A stretch of DNA of 64,000 bases from Mycolicibacterium arabiense (GCF_010731815.2 NZ_AP022593.1:3844001-3908000); one strand, 5' to 3'; counted from the stretch's first letter, positions 17,830-26,609 are shown. Notes: generated by a model not told the origin, from the letters alone. Made by a program: numbers and translations.

Positions 17830-18618
17830 ATGGCTGAATCAACGAAGCGCGCACTCATCACAGGGGCATCGAGCGGCATCGGTCTCGAGTTGGCCAAGCT
17901 GTTCGCCGACGACGGCTACGACCTCGTCATAGCAGCCGACGAAGCGGAAATACACGTTGCTGCGCAGGAACTCTCGGGCCGTGGCGTGGAAGTCGAGGCA
18001 GTCGAGGTCGACCTACGTACCGGTGACGGTGTGGCCTCGCTCTATCAAGCCGCCACCGACGGTGGGAAGGTCGTCGACGCCGTGGCGCTCAACGCCGGGG
18101 TGGGGCGGGGAGGCCGATTCGTCGACGGTGACCTCGCCGACGATCTCTCGATCGTCGACCTCAACGTGCGGTCGACGGTGCACCTGGCGAAGCTGGTGCT
18201 GCGGGACATGGCCGAACGGGGAACGGGGAAGGTGCTGTTCACGTCGTCCATCGCGGCGACGATGCCCGGCTCGAACCAGGCGGTCTACAACGCGTCGAAG
18301 TCGTTCGTCCAGTCGTTCGCCGAAGCGGTGCGCGACGAGATGCGGGACAGCGACGTGACGGTGACGTCGCTCATGCCCGGTCCGACCGACACGAAGTTCT
18401 TCCAGCGCGGTGGCCTCGAGGACACCCCGCAGGCGCAGGTTCGCGACGACGCGGCGAAGGTCGCGCGGCAGGGGTACGACGCGTTGAAGCACAACCGGCA
18501 GAAGGTCGTTGCCTCCTCGCCGATGTCGAAGGCGATGGGCGTGATGAACAAGTTCACACCCGACGCGATCAAGGTACGGGCCAACCGGCTGATGGCAACG
18601 CCGATGGGCCGCAAGTGA
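17830..18618 (+). CDS. SDR family oxidoreductase
   Basis: A 262-residue classical SDR. The cofactor motif TGASSGIG is at residues 10-17, NAGVGRGG is the NAG segment, the catalytic Ser lies in LFTSSIAATMPG and Tyr153-Lys157 in YNASK. The ADEAEIHVAAQEL segment after beta-2 has an acidic start, which usually favours NAD over NADP. It begins at ATG 17830; an in-frame extension upstream overlaps the pseudokinase gene and is rejected. It is followed 77 bases later by the DJ-1/PfpI gene. Substrate unknown. Confidence 0.9.
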   Translation: MAESTKRALITGASSGIGLELAKLFADDGYDLVIAADEAEIHVAAQELSGRGVEVEAVEVDLRTGDGVASLYQAATDGGKVVDAVALNAGVGRGGRFVDGDLADDLSIVDLNVRSTVHLAKLVLRDMAERGTGKVLFTSSIAATMPGSNQAVYNASKSFVQSFAEAVRDEMRDSDVTVTSLMPGPTDTKFFQRGGLEDTPQAQVRDDAAKVARQGYDALKHNRQKVVASSPMSKAMGVMNKFTPDAIKVRANRLMATPMGRK

Positions 18619-18695
18619 CCCGATGAATGCGCGTGGCCGCCAACGGGTAGGCCACGGTAGTCGGCGCGGGAAAACCACCACGAAGGGAATCAGTC

Positions 18696-19253
18696 ATGCC
18701 AAATGAATTGCAGGGCCGCAAGATCGCCATCCTCGCCGCAGACGGCGTCGAGAAGGTCGAACTGGAGCAGCCGCGGGCCGCGGTGCACGACGCAGGCGGA
18801 CAGACCGAGTTGCTTTCGCTGGAGTCCGGGGAGATCGAGGCGCGCAACCACGACCTAGAGCCGGCGGGAACCTTCCCGGTGGACCGGGTCGTCGGTGATG
18901 CCAGCGTCGAGGAGTTCGACGGCCTGATCCTGCCGGGCGGCACCGTCAATCCCGACAAGCTGCGTCTCGACGAGACGGCAGTTGCGTTCGTGCGCAACTT
19001 CGTTCAGTCCGGCAAGCCCGTGGCCGCCATCTGTCACGGGCCGTGGACGCTCGTCGAGGCCGACGTGGTGCGAGACCGGACGCTGACGTCGTACCCCAGC
19101 ATCCGCACCGACCTCCGTAACGCAGGCGCCTCGGTGGTGGACCAGGAGGTCTGCATCGACGGCAACCTGATCACCAGCCGGTCACCGAAGGACCTGCCCG
19201 CGTTCTGCCAGGCGATCACCGATCAGTTCGCCAACTCGCCTGCCCACACCTGA
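18696..19253 (+). CDS. DJ-1/PfpI family type 1 glutamine amidotransferase-like protein
   Basis: A 185-residue protein of the PfpI/YhbO group. The nucleophile elbow AICHGPWTL contains Cys113 and is followed by the expected catalytic His; a conserved Glu lies in the N-terminal GVEKVELEQPR, and ILPGGTVNPDKLR is the usual oxyanion-loop region. Members act as cysteine hydrolases, glyoxalases or deglycases in stress protection. AAGGGA precedes the ATG. Its last 38 bases overlap the 3' end of the convergent AraC gene. Confidence 0.9.
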   Translation: MPNELQGRKIAILAADGVEKVELEQPRAAVHDAGGQTELLSLESGEIEARNHDLEPAGTFPVDRVVGDASVEEFDGLILPGGTVNPDKLRLDETAVAFVRNFVQSGKPVAAICHGPWTLVEADVVRDRTLTSYPSIRTDLRNAGASVVDQEVCIDGNLITSRSPKDLPAFCQAITDQFANSPAHT

Positions 19254-20157
19254 CGCTGGCGCGGTACCGCAGGGGTGACTGACCGACCTCGCGTTTGAAT
19301 GCGGTGCTGAACGCGCTCTCCGACGAGTAGCCGAGATCGGCTGCCAGTCGGCCGACTCGCACGTCACCTTCGCGCAGTGCTCGTTGAGCGAGTAACACCC
19401 GCCAGCGGTGCAGGTAGGTCAACGGGGGTACGCCGGCCGTCGTGCGGAAGCGCTCCGCGAACGTCGTCCTAGACATGGTGGCCGCACGCGCCAGATCGTC
19501 GAGGCGCCAGGGCCTTCCCGGCTCGGCGTGCATCTGGAGCAGTGCGGGCCGCAACCGGTCGTCCGACGCGAGGCGCAGCCATCCGGGCGGCAACTCCGCC
19601 TGGTCGACATAGGCCCGCAGCACCTCGAGCAGAAGCAGTTGCACGTACTGCCGAATGGCGAAGGCCGACCCGATCCGGTCGGCCGTCACCTCGTCGAAGA
19701 GCCGGTACAGCGTTCCGCGGAGATTGGTCGCCTCGGCCGCCGATGCCCGTACGTGGGCAACCGGTGGCAGCGCCTGCAGCAGGATGCGGCCCGCCGGGTT
19801 GAGGTGAATGCGACCACCGATCACGACGTCGTCGCCATCGCGGTAGGCGTCGAGAACTCGGACCGAGTCGAACCGGGCGTCGGGCCGCACCTCGTGAGCC
19901 GGGCCCTCGCCTGCCCCGCCACGGAGTTCCATCCACGATCGGCCGTTGAGCAGCACTACGTCACCGCCCTCGAGTCGGATCGGCTCGTCGACGGCGTCGG
20001 CGGTCAGCCACGCACGCCCGCTCAGCAACGCGATCAACTTCAGCGGCCCGTCCACCGCGCCGCCGGATACCCACGGGCCGCGCGCAGCGAAGCCGCCGGA
20101 CACGACGCCGCTCACCTCGACGAGGTCGAACACCTCCGACAGCTGGTCGTTACTCAC
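19216..20157 (-). CDS. AraC family regulator with N-terminal cupin domain
   Basis: A 313-residue transcription factor. The first 190 residues form an AraC_binding_6/cupin-like sensor (SDQLSEVFDLVEVSG type start, LLNGRSWMEL, GGRIHLNPAGRILL), and the last 100 carry two helix-turn-helix units (DDLARAATMSRTTFAERFRTTAG and VGRLAADLGYSSESAFSTAFKREVGQSP). I chose GTG 20157 (VSNDQLSEVF), which matches the usual family N-terminus; an in-frame ATG at 20196 adds 13 residues. It is divergent from an SDR gene and most likely controls it; the gap holds a spaced TACATG repeat. Confidence 0.88.
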   Translation of the reverse strand: MSNDQLSEVFDLVEVSGVVSGGFAARGPWVSGGAVDGPLKLIALLSGRAWLTADAVDEPIRLEGGDVVLLNGRSWMELRGGAGEGPAHEVRPDARFDSVRVLDAYRDGDDVVIGGRIHLNPAGRILLQALPPVAHVRASAAEATNLRGTLYRLFDEVTADRIGSAFAIRQYVQLLLLEVLRAYVDQAELPPGWLRLASDDRLRPALLQMHAEPGRPWRLDDLARAATMSRTTFAERFRTTAGVPPLTYLHRWRVLLAQRALREGDVRVGRLAADLGYSSESAFSTAFKREVGQSPLRYRASVRCGQASWRTDR

Positions 20158-20203
20158 ATCCGTACTATCGCGAAGAAAGACAGGACTTACAACCATTCAC
20201 AGT

Positions 20204-20233
20204 CCGGTACATGCCGCGCAGTTTGGATACATG
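20204..20233 (+). promoter_or_regulatory. possible AraC operator: two TACATG-ending half-sites 20 bp apart
   Basis: CCGGTACATG at 20204-20213 and TGGATACATG at 20224-20233 are in direct orientation with a 20-base period, i.e. two helical turns, between the AraC and SDR genes. The second copy includes the SDR start codon. This spacing suits AraC-type binding, but it is only two short words. Confidence 0.3.
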
Positions 20234-21214
20234 ACACAGCAACAGCCCCTCGGCACCAGGTTCACCGCAGCATCCACGGCCACCGACGTCCTCGACGGCG
20301 CCGACCTCTCCGGCACGAACGTCATCGTCACCGGCGGCCACGTCGGACTCGGACTCGAGACCACGCGCGCACTGAGCGCCGCGGGCGCCTCGGTGACGGT
20401 TGGCGCGAGGCATCCCGACCGCGCTGCTGCCGCCGTCGCGGACCTGCGGAACGTCGACGTCGGTCAGCTCGACCTGCTGAATCCGCCGTCGATCGACGAC
20501 TTCGCGAACCGGTACCTGGGTTCCGATCGGCCGCTACACGTGCTGATCAACAACGCAGGCATCATGGGCGGGCCACTGGTCCGGGACCAGCGCGGCTACG
20601 AAGCGCAATTCGCGACCAACCACCTCGGCCACTTCCAGCTGACCACGGCGCTGCTGCCCGCACTGCGCGCCGCGGCAGGCGCCCGCGTGGTCAACGTGTC
20701 CTCCGGTGGCCACCACCTCTCCGACATCCGCTGGGACGACCCGCACTTCACCACCGACTACGACGGCATGGTCGCCTACGGCCAGTCCAAGACCGCCAAC
20801 GTCCTGTTCGCCGTCGAACTCGACCGGCGGTGGGCCGGCGACGGCATCCGCGGCTACGCCCTGCACCCCGGAATCGCCTACGGCACCAGCCTCGGGCCGT
20901 CGGTCACCGACGAGGAGCTGCGTGCCATGGGCATCCTCGACGACGAGGGCACGCCGATCATCGATCCCCACCGCGAGTTGAAGACACCCCAGCAGGCGGC
21001 GAGTACCAGCATCTTCGCGGCGACCAACCCGCTGCTCGCCGACATCGGCGGCGTCTATCTCAAGGACAACGACGTCGCACCGCTCGACCGCGCGTCGTTG
21101 ACCACGGGGTTCGGGACCGAACCGATCGTGATGTCGGGAGTGGCCCCACACGCGGTCGACCCCGAGTCCGCGCGCCGACTCTGGGACCTCAGCGAGCAGC
21201 TGCTCAGCGCTTAG
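20231..21214 (+). CDS. SDR family oxidoreductase (retinol dehydrogenase / WWOX-like group)
   Basis: A 327-residue SDR with the longer N-terminus typical of the retinol-dehydrogenase-like branch. VTGGHVGLG is the cofactor motif, NNAGIMGGPL the structural NAG motif, ATNHLGHFQLT the helix-4 signature, VVNVSSGGH the Ser segment and YGQSKTANVLFA the catalytic Tyr183-Lys187. The C-terminal third is an extra substrate-binding region. It is divergent from the AraC gene, so regulation by that protein is likely. The 3' end overlaps the convergent membrane-protein gene by 11 bases. Confidence 0.9.
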   Translation: MTQQQPLGTRFTAASTATDVLDGADLSGTNVIVTGGHVGLGLETTRALSAAGASVTVGARHPDRAAAAVADLRNVDVGQLDLLNPPSIDDFANRYLGSDRPLHVLINNAGIMGGPLVRDQRGYEAQFATNHLGHFQLTTALLPALRAAAGARVVNVSSGGHHLSDIRWDDPHFTTDYDGMVAYGQSKTANVLFAVELDRRWAGDGIRGYALHPGIAYGTSLGPSVTDEELRAMGILDDEGTPIIDPHRELKTPQQAASTSIFAATNPLLADIGGVYLKDNDVAPLDRASLTTGFGTEPIVMSGVAPHAVDPESARRLWDLSEQLLSA

Positions 21215-21986
21215 TCCGCGCGCCCGACCAGGGCCGTTCGTTCCTCTCGCGGCGGGCTGTCTCGTCGGCCTGGTCCTTGGCCCAGAAGTCCTCGAACTTC
21301 TCCCCCGGATGGACGTTCGGCATGCGGTTCATCAGCCGGCTCAGCCATCGCGGCGGTGTCGCGGGCTCCCACTGCGGGAACGCCGAACTCAGTGCCGCCA
21401 TCGTCTTGAGCACCACGAAGACCCCGAAGAACGAATCGGGCGCGTCGGTCACGGCGATGGCGACGAAGCCAAAGATGAGCGTCAGGTGCACCACGATCAC
21501 CCGGCTCAGCCCCCTGTTGGCCATCTGCTCCATCTGCCAGAACGACCACCGGCGCAGAGTCGACAGGTCGACCAGGAAGTCCAGGACGAGGAACGCCACC
21601 ACGCCGAGGCACCCGAGTGCCACGCTGCGCCAGTCGACTACGGCGAAGCCCGCCTTGCCGTTGTGGCTGAGCAACAGCAGGATCATGCCGAGGAACACGG
21701 CGTGGGCGGCGCTGAACACCATGGTCACCATCAGGAACCCGCTGACGAACGACGACGTGCTCCCCGAGCGGCGATCGGTGCTCGGCGCGTCGTACCGGAA
21801 GTGACCGTGCCGGGGAGCCCACCTCTGCTGCAACAGCACTCGGGCCGCGATGAAGAGGCACGCCGCGACCGTCTCGAACCAGTAGACCGCGAGCGTGGTG
21901 GCCCCCGACCAATCTTGGGCGAACCAGCCCACCACCGGGATGGCGATCAGGGCCAGCTGGGCCGGCAACTGGATGAACCGGTTCAC
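21204..21986 (-). CDS. integral membrane protein, DUF6498-like
   Basis: A 260-residue protein with about five or six hydrophobic segments: LPAQLALIAIPVVGW, TTLAVYWFETVAACLFIAARVLL, VSGFLMVTMVFSAAHAVFLGMILLLL, VALGCLGVVAFLVLDFLV and VIVVHLTLIFGFVAIAVT. The YWFE segment and length resemble DUF6498 proteins of unknown function. The GTG at 21986 is the best start; the much longer frame further upstream is antisense to the phospholipase gene. The C-terminus is charged and cytoplasmic-looking. No function can be proposed. Confidence 0.7.
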   Translation of the reverse strand: MNRFIQLPAQLALIAIPVVGWFAQDWSGATTLAVYWFETVAACLFIAARVLLQQRWAPRHGHFRYDAPSTDRRSGSTSSFVSGFLMVTMVFSAAHAVFLGMILLLLSHNGKAGFAVVDWRSVALGCLGVVAFLVLDFLVDLSTLRRWSFWQMEQMANRGLSRVIVVHLTLIFGFVAIAVTDAPDSFFGVFVVLKTMAALSSAFPQWEPATPPRWLSRLMNRMPNVHPGEKFEDFWAKDQADETARRERNERPWSGARTKR

Positions 21987-22091
21987 GGCGACATCGTCGC
22001 ACGGCCGAACGCGGCATCTGTCGCAGTCGTGACACCTCATCACGACCGCATCGCCGCAGGCGGTCCTGTGGTAGACACTCGCTATGTTCGC

Positions 22092-23579
22092 GTGGAGCAG
22101 CCTGGACGAGCGCCGGTGCCCGACGATCGTCTGCTGAGTCCCGGTCTGACCTGCTGGCGCGTGGCGCAGGCGGGCCAGTTCGCTCCCATCGTCGACGGCG
22201 CCGACTACTTCCGGCACGTGAAGGAGACGATGCTGCGGGCCCGGCACCGAATCATGTTGATCGGCTGGGACTTCGACGTCAGGGTCGATTTCGAGCTGGG
22301 TGAGAAGACGTTGCGCGGCCCCAACCAGCTCGCTGCCTTCCTGCACTGGCTGCTGTGGAAGCGGCCATCACTGCGGATCTACATGCTGAGATCGAACCTG
22401 CGGCTCCTGCCTGCGTTCGACGGCATGTGGTACGGGGTGGCGCCTGTCTCGCTGGTCAACCAGTTGAGCGCCAAGCGTCTGCATCTCGCGATGGACGGAG
22501 CACATCCGCTCGGTGCCGTCCACCACCAGAAGATCGTGGTGGTCGACGACGCCGTGGCGTTCTGCGGTGGCATCGACCTGACCATCGACCGGTGGGACAC
22601 CAGCGATCACCTCCGGGAGAATCCCCTGCGCAAGACGCGGGGCCGCGAGTACGGGCCGCGCCACGAGGTGGCGGCCGCCATGGACGGCGAGGCTGCTCGC
22701 GCTCTCGGTGAACAGGCCCGCGAGCGCTGGCAGACCGCGACCGGTCGCTCCCTGCCGGCGATCAACGTCGAGCACACGGTGTGGCCCTACCGGCTCAAAC
22801 CCGCACTGCGCGAGGTCGACGTCGCCATCGCTCGGACCCTGCCGACGCTGGAGAGCCGTGACGAGGTGCGCGAAGTCGAAGCGTTGAACCTCGCGGCGAT
22901 CGCCGCGGCACGGCACGCCATCTACCTGGAGAACCAGTACCTTGCGGCCCGCGATCTGGTCAACGCCCTCGCCCGCAGGTTGAGGGAGCCCGACGGCCCC
23001 GACGTCGTGATCGTCCTGCCCCGCAGCAGTGAGAGCAGGCTGGAGCAGGAGGCGATGGACAGCGCACGTGCTCGTCTGCTCCAAGTCCTCTGGGCCGCAG
23101 ACGAACACGGCCGGTTGGGGGTGTATTGGCCGGTCACCGAGGGGGCCAGGCCGGTGTACGTGCACTCCAAGATCGTGGTGTCCGACGACCGCCTGCTCCG
23201 GATCGGCTCGTCGAATCTGAACAACCGGTCGCTCGGCTTCGACAGCGAGTGCGACGTCGCCATCGAGGCGCGCCCGGACGTGGAGGGCGACGACGAGGTC
23301 CGCCGCGTCATCGCAGGCATGCGCAACCGACTGGTCTCCGAGCATCTTGGAGTGTCACAGGATGCATTCGAAGCCGCACTGGCCGAACGGAAGTCGTTCT
23401 TCGAGGCCGTGGAGAGTCTGCGCGGGAGTGGCCGCACGCTGCGAAAGTTCACCCGGCACATGGTTTCCGGTGAGATGAGCCTGCTGGCGGAGAACGACTT
23501 CATGGACCCCGACCACGTGCCCCGGTCGTTGAGCGCGAGCCTGCAGCGCTTCATCGCGGGGCTGGCGCAGCGGCCCTGA
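22092..23579 (+). CDS. phospholipase D-like protein (two HKD motifs)
   Basis: A 495-residue PLD-superfamily enzyme that hydrolyses or transfers phosphatidyl groups. Two HxKx4D motifs are intact: HHQKIVVVDD (His145, Lys147, Asp152) followed by FCGGIDLT, and HSKIVVSDD (His358, Lys360, Asp365) followed by GSSNLNNRSLG. YLENQYLAA precedes the second half, as in eukaryote-like PLDs. The start is uncertain between GTG 22092 (VEQPGRAPV) and GTG 22116 (VPDDRLLSP); neither has a strong Shine-Dalgarno. The DUF1206 membrane-protein gene starts two bases after the stop, so they form one transcription unit. Confidence 0.85.
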   Translation: MEQPGRAPVPDDRLLSPGLTCWRVAQAGQFAPIVDGADYFRHVKETMLRARHRIMLIGWDFDVRVDFELGEKTLRGPNQLAAFLHWLLWKRPSLRIYMLRSNLRLLPAFDGMWYGVAPVSLVNQLSAKRLHLAMDGAHPLGAVHHQKIVVVDDAVAFCGGIDLTIDRWDTSDHLRENPLRKTRGREYGPRHEVAAAMDGEAARALGEQARERWQTATGRSLPAINVEHTVWPYRLKPALREVDVAIARTLPTLESRDEVREVEALNLAAIAAARHAIYLENQYLAARDLVNALARRLREPDGPDVVIVLPRSSESRLEQEAMDSARARLLQVLWAADEHGRLGVYWPVTEGARPVYVHSKIVVSDDRLLRIGSSNLNNRSLGFDSECDVAIEARPDVEGDDEVRRVIAGMRNRLVSEHLGVSQDAFEAALAERKSFFEAVESLRGSGRTLRKFTRHMVSGEMSLLAENDFMDPDHVPRSLSASLQRFIAGLAQRP

Positions 23580-23580
23580 C

Positions 23581-24411
23581 ATGCGGGAGGAGGGCGCGGT
23601 GGCAGCGCCGCAGCGGCCGCTGGTCGACCGGGTCGTGCGCCACGGTGCCGTACACCGAGCAGCGAAGACGGGCTTCGTCGTCAGCGGGATGCTGCACCTG
23701 CTCATCGGCTACGTCATCACCAGGATCAACCTGGGGCGCGGCGGGCACGCCGACCCGTCTGGCGCATTGGAGACGGTCGCGGCGCGCAGCGACGGAGTGG
23801 TGATCCTGTGGGCCGTCGCGGTCGCACTCGTCCCGCTCACGGTGTGGCGTCTGACTGAGGCATTGCTCGGTCTGCATCCGGCGGAGGGCGGCAGGGATCC
23901 GCACGACGCGAGCGTCGCCAGCAGGCTGAAGGCACTGGGCCTGCTGGCCGTGTACTGCGGCGTCGGGTACACCACGGTGCGATTCGCCGTCGGCAGCCGT
24001 CAATCGAGCAGCGAACAGAACGCGGGCCTGAGTGCCATTCTCATGCAGACGGGGCTGGGCCGGGTCGCGCTGGCCGGGGTCGGCGTGGTGGTGATGGTCG
24101 TCGGCGGCTACTTCGCCTACAAGGGAGCGTCGCGGAACTTCCTGGGAGACCTGACGACGCCTGGCAATCCGATGATCGTCGTCCTGGGCGTCTACGGGTA
24201 CGTGGCCGAGGGGATCGTGCTGTGCCTGGCCGGTCTGCTGGTGATCGTCGCGGCGATACGCGTCGACCCGCAACAGGCGACCGGTCTCGATGCCGCCGTC
24301 AAGGCGCTCGGCGCGACGCAGGCCGGCAGTGTGTTGTTGGCGTTCGCCGCACTGGGATTCGCCGCCTACGGCCTGTACAGCTTCGCGCTGGCCCGCTACG
24401 CACGGATGTGA
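23581..24411 (+). CDS. DUF1206 domain membrane protein
   Basis: A 276-residue protein with six hydrophobic segments in three repeated pairs, the pattern of DUF1206: each unit starts with a helix such as AKTGFVVSGMLHLLIGYVI, LKALGLLAVYCGVGYTTVRF or VLGVYGYVAEGIVLCLAGLLVI and ends with a second helix. GAVHRAAKTGFVVSGMLHL is a conserved entry. Function is unknown in this family. ATG 23581 is one base downstream of the phospholipase stop. A 48-base tail after it is the left flank of the IS481 element. Confidence 0.85.
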   Translation: MREEGAVAAPQRPLVDRVVRHGAVHRAAKTGFVVSGMLHLLIGYVITRINLGRGGHADPSGALETVAARSDGVVILWAVAVALVPLTVWRLTEALLGLHPAEGGRDPHDASVASRLKALGLLAVYCGVGYTTVRFAVGSRQSSSEQNAGLSAILMQTGLGRVALAGVGVVVMVVGGYFAYKGASRNFLGDLTTPGNPMIVVLGVYGYVAEGIVLCLAGLLVIVAAIRVDPQQATGLDAAVKALGATQAGSVLLAFAALGFAAYGLYSFALARYARM

Positions 24412-24453
24412 TCACCAAACGCGTCGTGTGGGCGACCATCACGTCGTAGGCCG

Positions 24454-24459
24454 GCTAGT
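24454..24459. repeat. left target duplication GCTAGT of the IS481 element
   Basis: GCTAGT abuts the left inverted repeat and fits the NCTAGN target preferred by IS481. On the minus strand it supplies the last two bases of the transposase Asn codon and its TAG stop. Confidence 0.75.
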
Positions 24460-25462
24460 TGTGATGTCCAGGGAGGTTGGTCAGCCGGGTGACCGGTGGG
24501 CGGCCTCCGAGGGCGGAGTGGGCTCGGTGGTGATTGTAGAAGTGCAGCCAGCCTGGTAGCGCGGTGTTGCGTTGTTCGGTGGATTCGTAGAGTCGGGCGT
24601 AGGCCCAGCCGTCGGCCAGGGTTCGGTGGAATCGTTCGATCTTGCCGTTGGTTTGCGGTCTGTAGGGACGGGTTCGCTTTGGGGTGATGTGCAGTTCGGT
24701 GCAGGCGTCGCGCCAGGCGTAAGAGCGATAGGCCGATCCGTTATCGGATAGGACCCGCTCCACGGTGACGCCGCGAGCGGCAAACCACATCACGGCGCGT
24801 TGCAGTACGGCGATCGCGGTGGCGGCTTTCTCGTCGAACTGGACTTCGGCATAGGCGATCCGTGAATAGTCGTCAATCACAGTGTGCACGAACGCTATTC
24901 CGATCCTGGGGCGATAGTGCGTTGATTGGCCGCCACGCTCGCCGGTGCGGTGGCCGGTAGCGATGGCGTTGCGTTTGCTTTGTTGTCTGCCCACGAACCT
25001 GTGGCCGCCGCCGTCGGGGATGTTGGCGAACTTGGTGACGTCGACGTGGACGAGCGATCCGGGATGAGGGTGTTCATAGCGGCGCAGCGGTTCCCCGGTG
25101 ACGCGGTCGATGTAGGACAGTCGGTTGACCCGGCACCGAGTCAACACCGCGTGCACAGTCGAGGCCGGCACTCCGAGCCGTCCGCCGATCTGCACCGGTC
25201 CCAACCGCTGTCGCCATCGCATGTCCACGATCCGCCGCATGACTAGAGGCGCAGTCTTGGTCGGACTGACGTGCGGGCGCGAGCTGCGATCGACCATCCC
25301 GGCCGGGCCCTCGGCCCGGTACCGGTCGGCCCACTTCTTGGCGGTTCGCGGAGCGACCATGAACAACTTGGCCGCGGCGGCGTAGGTCCAGCCGGTCTCA
25401 ACGACGAGCCGAGCAAGCCTCAATCGAGCGCGCGGGGTCAATGCAGCATTAGCGTGGGACAC
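24455..25462 (-). CDS. IS481 family transposase
   Basis: A 335-residue DDE transposase, apparently intact. N-terminal helix-turn-helix units (ARLRLARLVVETGWTYAAAAKLFMV and a second at about 80-130) are followed by the integrase core: Asp in VHVDVTKFA, Asp in VIDDYSRIAYAEV and Glu in GKIERFHRTL, with VLSDNGSAYRS between. GTG 25462 (VSHANAALTP) is chosen because AGGAGG lies just upstream. The final Asn and TAG stop are completed by the duplicated target outside the inverted repeat, so the gene has no stop of its own inside the element. Confidence 0.92.
   Translation of the reverse strand: MSHANAALTPRARLRLARLVVETGWTYAAAAKLFMVAPRTAKKWADRYRAEGPAGMVDRSSRPHVSPTKTAPLVMRRIVDMRWRQRLGPVQIGGRLGVPASTVHAVLTRCRVNRLSYIDRVTGEPLRRYEHPHPGSLVHVDVTKFANIPDGGGHRFVGRQQSKRNAIATGHRTGERGGQSTHYRPRIGIAFVHTVIDDYSRIAYAEVQFDEKAATAIAVLQRAVMWFAARGVTVERVLSDNGSAYRSYAWRDACTELHITPKRTRPYRPQTNGKIERFHRTLADGWAYARLYESTEQRNTALPGWLHFYNHHRAHSALGGRPPVTRLTNLPGHHN
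24460..24479 (+). repeat. left terminal inverted repeat of IS481 element
   Basis: Twenty bases starting TGTGATGTCCAGGGA; 19 of 20 match the reverse complement of the right end. Confidence 0.88.
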
Positions 25463-25556
25463 GAAGGCCTCCTGGTTGGTGAAGCGGTTTCTAGACAGCT
25501 CCACTTCACAACCGGAGGCCTTCCCTGTCACACAGGCTCACCGATACAAATCAGGA

Positions 25557-25576
25557 CAACGTCCCTGGACATCACA
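25557..25576 (-). repeat. right terminal inverted repeat of IS481 element
   Basis: Reads CAACGTCCCTGGACATCACA on the plus strand; it mirrors the left end with one mismatch. Confidence 0.88.
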
Positions 25577-25582
25577 GTTAGT
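25577..25582. repeat. right target duplication GTTAGT of the IS481 element
   Basis: GTTAGT directly follows the right inverted repeat and differs from the left copy GCTAGT at one base. On the minus strand it contains the TAA stop of the epimerase gene; the left copy would give TAG. Confidence 0.7.
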
Positions 25583-26564
25583 CGACGGCGCTCGCCAAGG
25601 CTTGCAACGTCTGCTCGGCGGTGTACTTGGGGCGCCAGCCGAGTTCCGTCCTGGCCTTCTCGGTGTCCATCACCGTGGATGCCCGACCCGCGTGCAGCCA
25701 CTCCAGCGCAGACGGCACGAACGGCAACCGCGCGATCACCTCGGACGTGGCGACCGCCGCGACGTGCGGCACCTTGATCGGCCTTGCGCCGAGCGCGGCG
25801 CCGACGTCCGACATCGACAGCAGCCCGTCGCCGGCGATGTTGTAGGCCCCGGGCGCCGCTGTCGACGTCGTCGAGGCCAGGGCGATCGCAGCGGCGACGT
25901 CGTCGTGGTGCACCAGTTGCAGCGGTGTGCCCGGATCGGGAAACGGCGGCTTGAGCAGGGGCACGGCCCGGGTCAGCTGGCGGAAGACGCCCGGCAGCTG
26001 GTGCCACGGCATGGCCTCGGCCAGCGCGGGGGCCTTCGGGCCTGCCACGATGCACGGCCGCAGCACGTACACCTCGAGGGACGACCCGGCGGTCGTCTCG
26101 GCCAGGGCCTCCTCGCACGCCGCCTTCTGCTCGGAGTAGTAGTGCTCGGGCGTCCCGCGCGTGGGGACGTCCTCGGTGATGGGCACCGGATTGTCGGCGT
26201 GGTAGCCGTAGGCCGCTACCGACGAGGTGTACACCAGCCGGCGCGGTCGGGCGGCGGCCACCGTCGCCTCGAAGACGTTGCGGGTGCCCGCGAGGTTGAT
26301 GCGGGCGCTCTCCTCGCGCGAACCCATGATGATGAACGCCAGGTGCACGACGACGTCGACGTCGGCAACGAGCCCGTCGACGGCATCGCGGTCGAGGATG
26401 TCGCCCTGCCGGTACACCGTCTTCGTCCAGCCACGCGCCTCCGGGTCGAACGGTCGCCGCGCCATTCCGACGATCTGCTCCACGTCGGGGTTGTCCTCCA
26501 GCGCCTCGATCGTGGAGATGCCGATCTCACCCGTTGGCCCGGTGACGGCGACGCGCAAAGCCAT
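25578..26564 (-). CDS. NAD-dependent epimerase/dehydratase family protein (extended SDR)
   Basis: A 328-residue extended SDR. The cofactor motif VTGPTGEIG occupies residues 7-15, VVVHLAFIIMGS is the family HLA segment, the Ser is in LVYTSSVAAYGY and Tyr/Lys in YYSEQKAACE. The C-terminal region (ELGWRPKYTAEQTL) is typical of sugar-nucleotide or steroid-type epimerases. ATG 26564 follows a short gap after the methyltransferase gene on the same strand. The stop TAA lies in the IS481 target duplication, so the protein is still full length despite the insertion. Substrate unknown. Confidence 0.88.
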   Translation of the reverse strand: MALRVAVTGPTGEIGISTIEALEDNPDVEQIVGMARRPFDPEARGWTKTVYRQGDILDRDAVDGLVADVDVVVHLAFIIMGSREESARINLAGTRNVFEATVAAARPRRLVYTSSVAAYGYHADNPVPITEDVPTRGTPEHYYSEQKAACEEALAETTAGSSLEVYVLRPCIVAGPKAPALAEAMPWHQLPGVFRQLTRAVPLLKPPFPDPGTPLQLVHHDDVAAAIALASTTSTAAPGAYNIAGDGLLSMSDVGAALGARPIKVPHVAAVATSEVIARLPFVPSALEWLHAGRASTVMDTEKARTELGWRPKYTAEQTLQALASAVD

Positions 26565-26609
26565 GACCTCGCTGTTCCCGATCCCGAAATGCCGAAACGT
26601 CGGCCGTGG

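Larger units (their letters stand above)
24460..25576 (-). mobile_element. complete IS481-family insertion sequence, 1117 bp
   Basis: The ends are 20-base inverted repeats beginning TGTGATGTCCAGGGA, at 24460-24479 and 25557-25576, with a single mismatch at base 16. One transposase gene fills the element. Flanking 6-base sequences GCTAGT (24454-24459) and GTTAGT (25577-25582) are a target duplication with one substitution. It sits exactly at the end of the epimerase gene, between that gene and the convergent DUF1206 gene. Confidence 0.9.

Noticed and set aside
22092..22346. Long N-terminal extension of the DUF6498-like gene over the phospholipase start
   Set aside because: The extension is antisense to phospholipase D and contains no membrane segments; the GTG at 21986 gives the expected family length.
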